Origin: Kitasatospora sp. NBC_01266
GTDB taxonomy: Bacteria; Actinomycetota; Actinomycetes; Streptomycetales; Streptomycetaceae
Direction: 5' to 3'
Assembly (NCBI RefSeq): GCF_036242395.1
Contig: NZ_CP108458.1
Location: 1,302,001-1,366,000 of the forward strand
Length of the DNA: 64,000 nucleotides
This document shows, in pieces, positions 17,565 through 24,637 of this stretch. The position numbers were made by a program, and so were the translations under genes. The number at the start of each line of letters is the position of its first letter. Position 1 is the stretch's first letter. The notes under the pieces were generated by a model. The model had not been told where the DNA came from. It did no database searches and was given only the letters and a program-made list of their open reading frames with translations.

Positions 17565-18422
17565 TCAGCCGCATTGCCAGGTGAAGACCGCCTGGTCGAA
17601 CCGCTTCTCGGCCAGGTCCTTTCGGCGGATGAGCCAGTACAGCGAGCCGACGTCGCCCCACATCATGTCGGCGTCGCTGTCGCTGTCGATCTGCGCGAGC
17701 AGCAGCCAGCGCTCGGCCTCCTCGGCCAGCTCCGGCGAGTGCCAGGAGGTGCTGCCGCCGAGGAGGGCGTGCGCGACCTCGTACTCGACGGGGTTCTGGA
17801 CGGACATCGGGTGGCCGCCGATGCGGTGGCACGGTCCGTCCCAGGTCTTGCCGACGGCCTTCCCGAAGGCTTCGTCACTGATGGGGTGGTCGCGCGGGTC
17901 CCAGCCCGGTCCGCCGAAGGTGCGCTGGGTAACGGGGTGCCACGGGTCGAGGTCGGAGGCGGTCAGCTGCGCGGTGAGGCTGACCTGCGGATAGGGCGTC
18001 AGGCCTTCCGGGGTCGGGTGGTCGACGGTCTCGGTCCCGGCGGGGACGTAGATGACGCGGGCTCCGTCCCAGCTGTCCCGGTCGTCGACGATGACCAGCG
18101 CGTCGCCGTCGTCCAGCTGGCCGTCGAAGTAGAAGAACAGCAGCGTGCCGTCCGCCGGGAGCGGTATGTCCAGCTCACCGGTCGGCAGTGCCGCGCAGTC
18201 CACCGAGGCCACGAAGGACAGCGGTCCGTGTCCTTCCCAGACCGGCCAGTCGGTGTCGTGGGGCAACGCGGGGACGCCGCCGAGCCTGGCAGCCGCCTGC
18301 CCTCCGCCGGCTCCAAGGGCAAGGCGGGCGCAGGGCCGCAGCAGGGCGGTCCACTTGTCGGCGATGTCCGCCGGCAGGTGCTGGTGGGCGATGGCGGACA
18401 GTTCGGCGTTCCACGAGGTCAT
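17565..18422 (-). CDS. YwqG-family (DUF1963) protein
   Basis: A 285-residue protein with the YwqG pattern: GGVPALPHDTDWPVWEGH (about residue 47), LSFVASVDCAALP, DGTLLFFYFDGQ, and a C-terminal WLLLAQIDSDSDADMMWGD followed by GSLYWLI. YwqG/DUF1963 proteins are common in immunity-gene clusters. It is the last gene of the 9.8-18.4 kb accessory island and is transcribed away from the T4SS operon. The 150 bp at 17409-17564 hold no gene. Confidence 0.78.
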   Translation of the reverse strand: MTSWNAELSAIAHQHLPADIADKWTALLRPCARLALGAGGGQAAARLGGVPALPHDTDWPVWEGHGPLSFVASVDCAALPTGELDIPLPADGTLLFFYFDGQLDDGDALVIVDDRDSWDGARVIYVPAGTETVDHPTPEGLTPYPQVSLTAQLTASDLDPWHPVTQRTFGGPGWDPRDHPISDEAFGKAVGKTWDGPCHRIGGHPMSVQNPVEYEVAHALLGGSTSWHSPELAEEAERWLLLAQIDSDSDADMMWGDVGSLYWLIRRKDLAEKRFDQAVFTWQCG

Positions 18423-18574
18423 GCGCTGATCATGCCGGGTTCCTCCGACAACAAGCCGTCAGCCCCTGCTGCTGGCAAGGGGTCCTGAGGAACTTTTTCG
18501 ACGAGTTTCCGCGGCCGCGGCGCCGCTCGGTCGCCGTGCCTCGGAGGTGGGCGTTTACGCTGCTCAGCCGCTTG

Positions 18575-18617
18575 ATGGAGGCGGGATGGAGGTGGGCCGA
18601 CTCCATCCCGCCTCCAT
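18575..18617. repeat. perfect 17-bp inverted repeat between divergent operons
   Basis: ATGGAGGCGGGATGGAG (18575-18591) is followed by a 9-nt loop and its exact reverse complement CTCCATCCCGCCTCCAT (18601-18617). GGCGGGATGGAGG also hints at an internal direct repeat. It sits in the 328-bp gap between the YwqG gene and the first T4SS-operon gene, 134 bp before the latter's GTG. It could be an operator for a dimeric repressor, a terminator hairpin, or part of a transfer origin. The rest of 18423-18750 shows nothing else. Confidence 0.75.
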
Positions 18618-18750
18618 GCAGCCCGCAGGCCGGCTCTGTACCTGCTCCGCCCCGTCCCGAGATCGTCTCCGGGGCGGCTCCGGGGCCCTTGGCGCACTCG
18701 ATCCCACTCGGCGATCAACGCCGATGACCTCGGATCGAAGGAGCACAGCC

Positions 18751-19545
18751 GTGGACATCCGTACGACTTCGGGCAAGCCGGTGGAGCCGCTCCAGCTCGT
18801 GGAGCAGGAGATGCGCCGGCTGGTCGACCGGCGCGTGCCGTTGACGCTGTACGTCGGGGACCTGGACCCGGCGCTGCCGGACGCCTGGTTGGACATGGCG
18901 TCGCTGCGGGCGCTGCTGCTGCACCCGACGGTCGGGTACGCGGTGCGCGGGGCGATCTGGGTGCGGCTACTGCGGCTGACGCGGGCCGGTGGGCAGGCGG
19001 GTGAGGATTGGCGGGTCGCGACGTGCGCGATGGCGCTGCCGGGGCTGTACCGGATCGCCGCCCGGATGCGGCGGGAGGTGCCGCAGCAGGCGGTGGAGGT
19101 GCAGCAGGTGATGCTGGCCGGGTTCTGGGACGCGCTGGTGACGGTGCGGGAGCGGGCCGAGTCGATGGCGGAGCCGGGGCGGATCCCGTCCAGCCTGTGC
19201 TGGGCCGCCGATCGGGCGGCCCGCTCGTTTCGTGACCGGGAGCGTGAGGTCGGGCGGCGCACGAGCGGCCTGCGGGACGGGGACTGGCCGGCGGGCGTGG
19301 TGCTGAACCCGGAGACGGTGTTGGCGCAGGCGGTCTCCGAGGGCGTGTTGTCGCAGCGGGCGGCTGACCTGATCGCGGTGACCCGGCTGGACGGGGTGCC
19401 GGTGCGGGTGCTGGCCGAGCGGGCCGGGTGCACGCCGGAGTCGCTGGGGATGCGGCGTCGGCGGGCCGAGGTGAAGCTTGTCGCCGCACTGCGGGACGGG
19501 CGGCTGGACTGCGCGACGACGGTCAATCTGATGAGCGAGCGTTAG
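18751..19545 (+). CDS. sigma-factor-like / HTH protein at the head of the T4SS operon
   Basis: A 264-residue protein. GTG 18751 is preferred because AAGGAG lies 7 nt upstream; ATG 18724 is the alternative. It is mostly helical. Two N-terminal modules read LLHPTVGYAVRGAIWVRLL and MALPGLYRIAARMRREV. The C-terminal ~70 residues resemble sigma region 4 (VLSQRAADLIAVTRLDGVPV, then LAERAGCTPESLGMRRRRAE). Related proteins are found just upstream of VirB2/TrbL genes in Streptomyces conjugative elements. A regulatory role on the transfer operon is inferred. Confidence 0.6.
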   Translation: MDIRTTSGKPVEPLQLVEQEMRRLVDRRVPLTLYVGDLDPALPDAWLDMASLRALLLHPTVGYAVRGAIWVRLLRLTRAGGQAGEDWRVATCAMALPGLYRIAARMRREVPQQAVEVQQVMLAGFWDALVTVRERAESMAEPGRIPSSLCWAADRAARSFRDREREVGRRTSGLRDGDWPAGVVLNPETVLAQAVSEGVLSQRAADLIAVTRLDGVPVRVLAERAGCTPESLGMRRRRAEVKLVAALRDGRLDCATTVNLMSER

Positions 19546-19575
19546 AAAGCCCTGCTCACAGTGTTTTGACTGATT

Positions 19576-19735
19576 GAGAAGGGAGTGCGGCCCCACGGAA
19601 GTGGGGCCGGCGCCCGGCATCACAGGGGCATCCGCCGCGGACGTTGACACCCGCTGCCTGCCACCCGACCCGCGAGGGGAGGTGACGGCCCGATGGAGCC
19701 CCCGCCGAGCGCCCGACCATCCGCACTCCCTTCTC
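19576..19735 (+). promoter_or_regulatory. structured leader: long-range 15-bp inverted repeat with internal hairpin
   Basis: GAGAAGGGAGTGCGG (19576-19590) is exactly complementary to CCGCACTCCCTTCTC (19721-19735), 130 bp away. Within the enclosed segment GGCCCCAC-GGAA-GTGGGGCC (19589-19608) makes a tight hairpin that shares two bases with the left arm. The two pairings would therefore compete at that edge. The segment lies in the 249-bp gap before the VirB2-like gene. It could be an mRNA leader controlling T4SS expression, a small RNA, a terminator, or a nicking-region structure. Confidence 0.55.
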
Positions 19736-19794
19736 CCCCGTCGGCCGGGTGCTGCCCGGCTCGGCTCCGTCCTCGTGTTCCTTGGGGGTTTCCC

Positions 19795-20160
19795 ATGCGA
19801 TGTGCACGTTTGCTGAAGTCTCGTCGGCCGCCGTGGTCCGAACTGATGGTCGTCTCCAGCGCGCTGTTCCTGACCCTCTCGGCCGCGGGTGACGCGTTCG
19901 CGGGGACGGCCGTGGTGGCCGGTCCACCGACGCTCGACCAGGTCTTCGGGAACATCACGTTGTGGATCACCGGGATCGTCGCCACAGTGGCCACCACGTT
20001 CCTGACCGTCGGCGGGCTGCGCTACCTGCTGGCCGGGGGTGACCCGGGCGAGGTGATGAAGGCGAAGAACGCGGTAAAGTCCGCCGGACTCGGCTACATG
20101 CTCGCGATCCTCGCCCCGGTGATCCTGGACGTGCTCAAGGGCCTGGTCGGCAGCAAGTGA
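19795..20160 (+). CDS. VirB2/TrbC-like pilin subunit
   Basis: A 121-residue protein. A basic N-terminus (RLLKSRRPPW) leads to a signal-peptide-like hydrophobic stretch ending ALFLTLSAAGDAFA. Two transmembrane helices follow (ITLWITGIVATVATTFLTVG and AGLGYMLAILAPVILDVLKG) around GGLRYLLAGGDPGEVMKAK. This is the architecture of TrbC/VirB2 pilins that form the conjugative pilus or a surface channel. It overlaps the VirB6-like gene by GTGA. Confidence 0.75.
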   Translation: MRCARLLKSRRPPWSELMVVSSALFLTLSAAGDAFAGTAVVAGPPTLDQVFGNITLWITGIVATVATTFLTVGGLRYLLAGGDPGEVMKAKNAVKSAGLGYMLAILAPVILDVLKGLVGSK

Positions 20161-21911
20161 CACCGTGTCAGCGGCATTACAGGCGGCTGGTGCGGGTCGC
20201 GCTGGTGCTCCTCGCCATCGGCGCACTCTGCTCGCAGCAGCCCGCCCACGCCGACCCCGGGCCGGCACCGAGCACGCAGGCTCCGACGCCCGGCCTGATG
20301 CCGTCCCCACCGGTCAGTGAGCAGCCCCGTCCGACGCCGACTCCGGCCCCTTCGCCGGGACCGGCTCCATCCGCTCCCGCTGACAGTGGGTCAGGAGACG
20401 GCGGCGGGGACTCGGCGTCGTTCTGGGACATCCCGGGGCAGATCCGTGAAGCGATCACCGGCTGGCTGGGCGACCTGATCCGGCCCATGGTCGAGCCGGT
20501 GATCAACGGCGTGGTGCGCGCGCTGCTGATCACCCTCGATCCGGCGTTTTCGGGCCGGGTGCGGGAGTTGTGGGAGGCGATGCGGGTCATCGCAATGACC
20601 GGCTACGGGCTCTTCGTCCTGGCCACCGGGCTGACCGTGATGACCCACGGCAGCGTCCAGCAGCGATGGAGCGCGCAGGAACTCCTGCCCCGGCTGGTAC
20701 TGGGTATCGCCGCCTCCAACCTGTCACTGACGCTGTGCTCCACCATGCTGACGCTGGCGAACGCCCTCACGGTAGCGATCTTCGGCAACGGCGTCAGCGC
20801 CGACGACGTGGCCGGCACCCTGATCGGACTGATCCTCGCCCAAGTCACCAACACCGGGGCGCCGTACATGCTGGTGATCCAACTCGTCGCACTCACGCTC
20901 GCCGGAACGCTGCTGGTGACCGCGCTCATGCGCACCGCAGGAATCGTGCTACTCACCGTCGGGTCCGCGCTGATGCTCGCCTGCCACGGCCACCCGGCCA
21001 GCGACGGCATCGCCCGCCTGTGGTGGCGCGCCTACCTCGGGTGCCTGGGCACCCAGATCGTCCAGGCACTCGCGCTGCTGGTCTGCGTCAAAGCCCTGCT
21101 GGACCCGGGCAACTACGGGCTCGTACCGATCACCAAGTCCACGCCGCTGGTCAACCTGATGCTGATCTGCTGCACCCTCTACCTACTCATCAAGATCCCG
21201 TCCTGGATCCGACGTATCGTCACCACCCCCGCCCGGAACATCACCGGCAACACCGGGCCGCGAGTGCCCGGGATGCGGATCCTGCGCAAGATCGCGATCG
21301 GCGCCGCCCTCGGGTCGCCGTTCGGACCGTACGCCTTCGGCGCCGCGCTCGGGGGCCGAGCCCGAGCGGCTTGGAAGGTCGGACGAGCCGCGACGCCTGG
21401 GCGCGGCGCGGGCGGTGGCACTCCTCGCTACCGCTGGGGGCCTCCCCGCAGAGGCGGCCCCGGCCCGGGAAGACCCGGCCGTCCAGGCGGCCCAGGCGGA
21501 GGCCGTCCTGGTGCCGGACCCGGCGGCCCTCGCCGCGGCGGCCCTTCACCGACCACGGCCGGCCCCGGCCCGAGTGCCGCGCCCACACCGTCCTACCAGT
21601 GGGGTCGACCTCGCCGGAATGCTCCCCGCAAGCAGACGCTCCCGCCGCCCAGCCCTTCGCTTCCGCCCGCAGGAGTGACCCCACCCGGCAACCGCCCCGG
21701 ACCCACTGGCCCGCAGCCAGGCACCGGCGGCCCCGGTTCTCCGCCGCCCAAACCCGGCCCCACCAGCTCACCACCGCCCGCCGTGCGGCCGACCGCCGCT
21801 GCCAACCTGCGGCCGGCGCGGGTCAATCTCCCACCCCCGATCCCCCGCCCGGCGCCCTTGCGCCCGCCCCTCGACGACGGACCACCGAACTCCCGTCGCG
21901 GAAGGAGTTGA
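20157..21911 (+). CDS. VirB6/TrbL-family membrane protein with long Pro/Gly tail
   Basis: A 584-residue protein. A signal-like segment (residues ~12-32) and a Pro-rich linker precede a periplasmic-side helix (FWDIPGQIREAITGWLGDLI). Six or so transmembrane helices follow at about 140-360 (LPRLVLGIAASNLSLTLCST, YMLVIQLVALTLAGTLLVTA, GIVLLTVGSALMLACHG). The last ~190 residues are disordered, first Gly/Arg-Pro repeats and then Pro-rich. The membrane core matches VirB6/TrbL, the inner-membrane channel part of T4SS. The long disordered tail would be exposed and may bind DNA or peptidoglycan (inference). Confidence 0.78.
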   Translation: MTPCQRHYRRLVRVALVLLAIGALCSQQPAHADPGPAPSTQAPTPGLMPSPPVSEQPRPTPTPAPSPGPAPSAPADSGSGDGGGDSASFWDIPGQIREAITGWLGDLIRPMVEPVINGVVRALLITLDPAFSGRVRELWEAMRVIAMTGYGLFVLATGLTVMTHGSVQQRWSAQELLPRLVLGIAASNLSLTLCSTMLTLANALTVAIFGNGVSADDVAGTLIGLILAQVTNTGAPYMLVIQLVALTLAGTLLVTALMRTAGIVLLTVGSALMLACHGHPASDGIARLWWRAYLGCLGTQIVQALALLVCVKALLDPGNYGLVPITKSTPLVNLMLICCTLYLLIKIPSWIRRIVTTPARNITGNTGPRVPGMRILRKIAIGAALGSPFGPYAFGAALGGRARAAWKVGRAATPGRGAGGGTPRYRWGPPRRGGPGPGRPGRPGGPGGGRPGAGPGGPRRGGPSPTTAGPGPSAAPTPSYQWGRPRRNAPRKQTLPPPSPSLPPAGVTPPGNRPGPTGPQPGTGGPGSPPPKPGPTSSPPPAVRPTAAANLRPARVNLPPPIPRPAPLRPPLDDGPPNSRRGRS

Positions 21912-21917
21912 ACAACC

Positions 21918-22883
21918 GTGAACCAGTACTCCCGCGAGGACGACGGCTGGCCCTCGCTCGTCAAGATCCCCGCCGAGGTAGAGCGGGACGACACAATCCT
22001 CGGCCCGCTGACAGCACGTCAGAGCATTCAGCTCGGTGTGCTCATGGCCGCGCTGTGGCTCGGCTACCAGGCGACAAAGCAGTTCGTTCCCCCACTGTTC
22101 TACCTGGCAGCCGCCGTCCCCATCGGCACGGCGGGCACCATTGCCGTCCTCACCCGCCGTGAAGGCCTCACTCTCGACCGCTGGCTGCTCGCCGCGTGGC
22201 GCCACTCCCGCTCCCCGCGACGCCTGGTGCCGGCCGCCGACTCCTGTGACGGCCCGTTTCCCTGGCAGGCCGCCGCGCAACGGGAGCAGCCGGCGACGCC
22301 CCCGGCCGAGCTGCGGCTGCCGATCGCGGATGTCGGGCCGGACGGAGTAATCGACGCCGCCGGTGCCGGCCGCGTCGTGCTCAGCCGGGCCGGGACCGTC
22401 AACTTCGGCTTGCGGACCGCGGGTGAGCAGCAGGCGCTGATCGCCGGGTTCGCGCGGTGGCTGAACGCCTTGACCGGGCCGGTGCAGATCCTGGTGCGCT
22501 CCCAGCGTCTGGAGATCGGACCCGCGATCGCCGAGTTGGAACAGGCCGCCGGCTCGCTCCCGCACCCGCTGCTGGAGGAGGCATGCCGGGAGCACGCCGA
22601 CTTCCTCGCCGAACTGGCCGCTGAACAGGAGCTGCTCTCCCGTCAGGTGCTGGTGGTCCACCGCGAGCCCGGATGCGATCGCGCGGCCGGGATGAGGGCG
22701 CAGCGCCGGGCCGAAGAAGCGGTCGGGCTGCTCGCGGCGGCTGAAGTTCCGCTGCGGCCCCTGTCCGGAGCGGAGGCGTTCGCGCAGGTGGCTGCAGCGA
22801 CCGCACCGGACACCCCAGTACATCCCGACCCGGCGCTGCCGAACTCGCCGGTCACTCTCATCAGCGACGGAGGTGCCCTGTGA
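21918..22883 (+). CDS. PrgI/VirB3-like protein (SCO6880 type)
   Basis: A 321-residue protein, GTG start. The N-terminus (VKIPAEVERDDTILGPLTAR then QSIQLGVLMAALWLGYQ) and a second membrane helix (FYLAAAVPIGTAGTIAVL) are the PrgI/VirB3 signature. LDRWLLAAWRHSR follows. The C-terminal half (FARWLNALTGPVQILVRSQR onward) resembles the N-terminal domain of VirB4/TraC proteins, so part of the VirB4 fold is carried here rather than on the next gene. It overlaps the VirB4 gene by GTGA. Confidence 0.75.
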   Translation: MNQYSREDDGWPSLVKIPAEVERDDTILGPLTARQSIQLGVLMAALWLGYQATKQFVPPLFYLAAAVPIGTAGTIAVLTRREGLTLDRWLLAAWRHSRSPRRLVPAADSCDGPFPWQAAAQREQPATPPAELRLPIADVGPDGVIDAAGAGRVVLSRAGTVNFGLRTAGEQQALIAGFARWLNALTGPVQILVRSQRLEIGPAIAELEQAAGSLPHPLLEEACREHADFLAELAAEQELLSRQVLVVHREPGCDRAAGMRAQRRAEEAVGLLAAAEVPLRPLSGAEAFAQVAAATAPDTPVHPDPALPNSPVTLISDGGAL

Positions 22884-24637
22884 AGGCCCATCAGGCGACC
22901 TGCGCAGTGGTGGGGCTGGGGCCGGACAGCCTCCAGGTCGAGGCGCGGGTGCTGGCGGTCGGTGATCTGCTCGCCACCACGCTCCTCGTCACCGGGTACC
23001 CGGCCGAGGTCGGCGCGGGCTGGCTGGAGCCGCTGCTGAGCTACCCGGGTCGGCTGGACGTCAGTCTCCACATCGACCCAGTGCCCGCCGCGCTCGCGGC
23101 CGACCGGCTGCGCAAGCAGCGTGCCCGACTGGAGGCGAGCCGTCGCGCGGGTGCGGGGCGCGGGCAGTTGGAGGATCCGGAGACGGAGGCCGCCGCGCAG
23201 GATGCCGCCGAGCTGGCCTGGCGCGTCGCACGAGGTGAGGGGAAGCTGTTCCGCGTCGGTCTCTACCTCACCGTCTACTCCACCAACCGCGTGCAGTTGG
23301 CAGAGGAGATCTCGGCGGTGCGCGCGATCGCCGAGTCGATGCTGCTGCGCTGCGAGGTCGCAACCTGGCGCGCCTTGCAGGGCTGGACCAGCTGCCTGCC
23401 GCTGGGCGTCGACCAGCTCGGCGCGAAGCGGACCTTCGACACGGCGGCGCTCGCCGCCTGCTTCCCTTTCGCCTCGCCCGATCTTCCCGCCGCCGATTCC
23501 GGATCGCCGTCGGCCGTGGGATCGGTGCTGCTCGGCTTGAACACCTCGGCGTCCGGGCTGGTGCTGTGGGACCGCTTCGCGCAGGACAACCACAACTCGG
23601 TCACGCTGGCCCGCTCCGGGGCCGGGAAGTCCTATCTCGCCAAGCTCGAAGCCCTGCGGCTGCTCTACCGCGGCGTGCGGATCTTCGTGATCGACCCGGA
23701 GGACGAATACGTCCGCCTCGCACAGGCAGTGGGCGGAACCACCGTCCGGCTGGGCACCGAGGGCGTTCGGATCAACCCTCTCGACCTCACCCAGGAGGAC
23801 GAGAGCAGCCCCGATCGGCTCACCCGCCGAGCTCTGTTCCTGCACAGCTTCCTGGCCGTCCTGCTCGGTGGCGCCATCGACAGTGCCGGCAAAGCTCTCC
23901 TGGACACAGCCATCCTCACCGCCTACCGCGAAGCCGGAATCACCTCCGATCCGCGCACCCACACCCGACCGGCTCCTCTGCTGGCCGATCTCGCCAATGC
24001 ACTCTCCGAGGCCGCCGATCCCACCGCGCACCACCTGGCGGACCGGCTCGCACCCTTCACCTCGGGCAGCCACCGCCGGCTCTTCGAGGGGCCGACAATG
24101 CACCTGACGAACAGTCACCTGACGGTCTACTCGCTGCGCGAGGTGCCGGATGAGCTGAAGGCCACCGCCACCATGCTTACACTCGACGCCGCCTGGCGCA
24201 CCGTCACCAATCCGCGCGAGCGTCGACCCCGACTGGTCATCGTCGACGAGGCGTGGCTGCTGATGCGCGAGGAGCAGGGTGCCCGCTTCCTGAACCGCAT
24301 GGCCAAGGGCTCCCGCAAGTACTGGGCCGGGCTGTCCGTGATCACCCAGGACAGCGCCGACCTCCTCGCCACCGACCTGGGCAAGGCAGTCGTCGCTAAC
24401 GCCGCCACCCAGATCCTGCTACGCCAGGCGCCGCAGGCCATCGACGCGGTGACCGACGCCTTCCGCCTGTCCGCCGGCGAAGCCGCATACCTCCTCTCCG
24501 CGCCACAGGGCCAGGCCCTGCTATGCGCCGGGCCCGGCCAGCGGGCCGCGTTCAGCAGCGTCGCCTCCCCTGCCGAGCACCAACTGGTCACCACCAACCC
24601 GGGCGAGACCGGTGCGGCGGTCGAGGAGGCACGGTGA
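22880..24637 (+). CDS. VirB4-like conjugation ATPase
   Basis: A 585-residue ATPase. Walker A ARSGAGKSYLAKLEALR is at about residue 245, Walker B RLVIVDEAWLLM at about 452, and SVITQDSADLLAT is a typical RecA-like sensor segment. A Gln-rich arm (ILLRQAPQAIDAVTDAF) follows. VirB4 powers T4SS assembly and substrate translocation at the membrane. The normal N-terminal domain is short because related sequence sits on the upstream PrgI-like protein. Start is GTG 22880; it overlaps the coupling protein gene by GTGA. Confidence 0.88.
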   Translation: MKAHQATCAVVGLGPDSLQVEARVLAVGDLLATTLLVTGYPAEVGAGWLEPLLSYPGRLDVSLHIDPVPAALAADRLRKQRARLEASRRAGAGRGQLEDPETEAAAQDAAELAWRVARGEGKLFRVGLYLTVYSTNRVQLAEEISAVRAIAESMLLRCEVATWRALQGWTSCLPLGVDQLGAKRTFDTAALAACFPFASPDLPAADSGSPSAVGSVLLGLNTSASGLVLWDRFAQDNHNSVTLARSGAGKSYLAKLEALRLLYRGVRIFVIDPEDEYVRLAQAVGGTTVRLGTEGVRINPLDLTQEDESSPDRLTRRALFLHSFLAVLLGGAIDSAGKALLDTAILTAYREAGITSDPRTHTRPAPLLADLANALSEAADPTAHHLADRLAPFTSGSHRRLFEGPTMHLTNSHLTVYSLREVPDELKATATMLTLDAAWRTVTNPRERRPRLVIVDEAWLLMREEQGARFLNRMAKGSRKYWAGLSVITQDSADLLATDLGKAVVANAATQILLRQAPQAIDAVTDAFRLSAGEAAYLLSAPQGQALLCAGPGQRAAFSSVASPAEHQLVTTNPGETGAAVEEAR

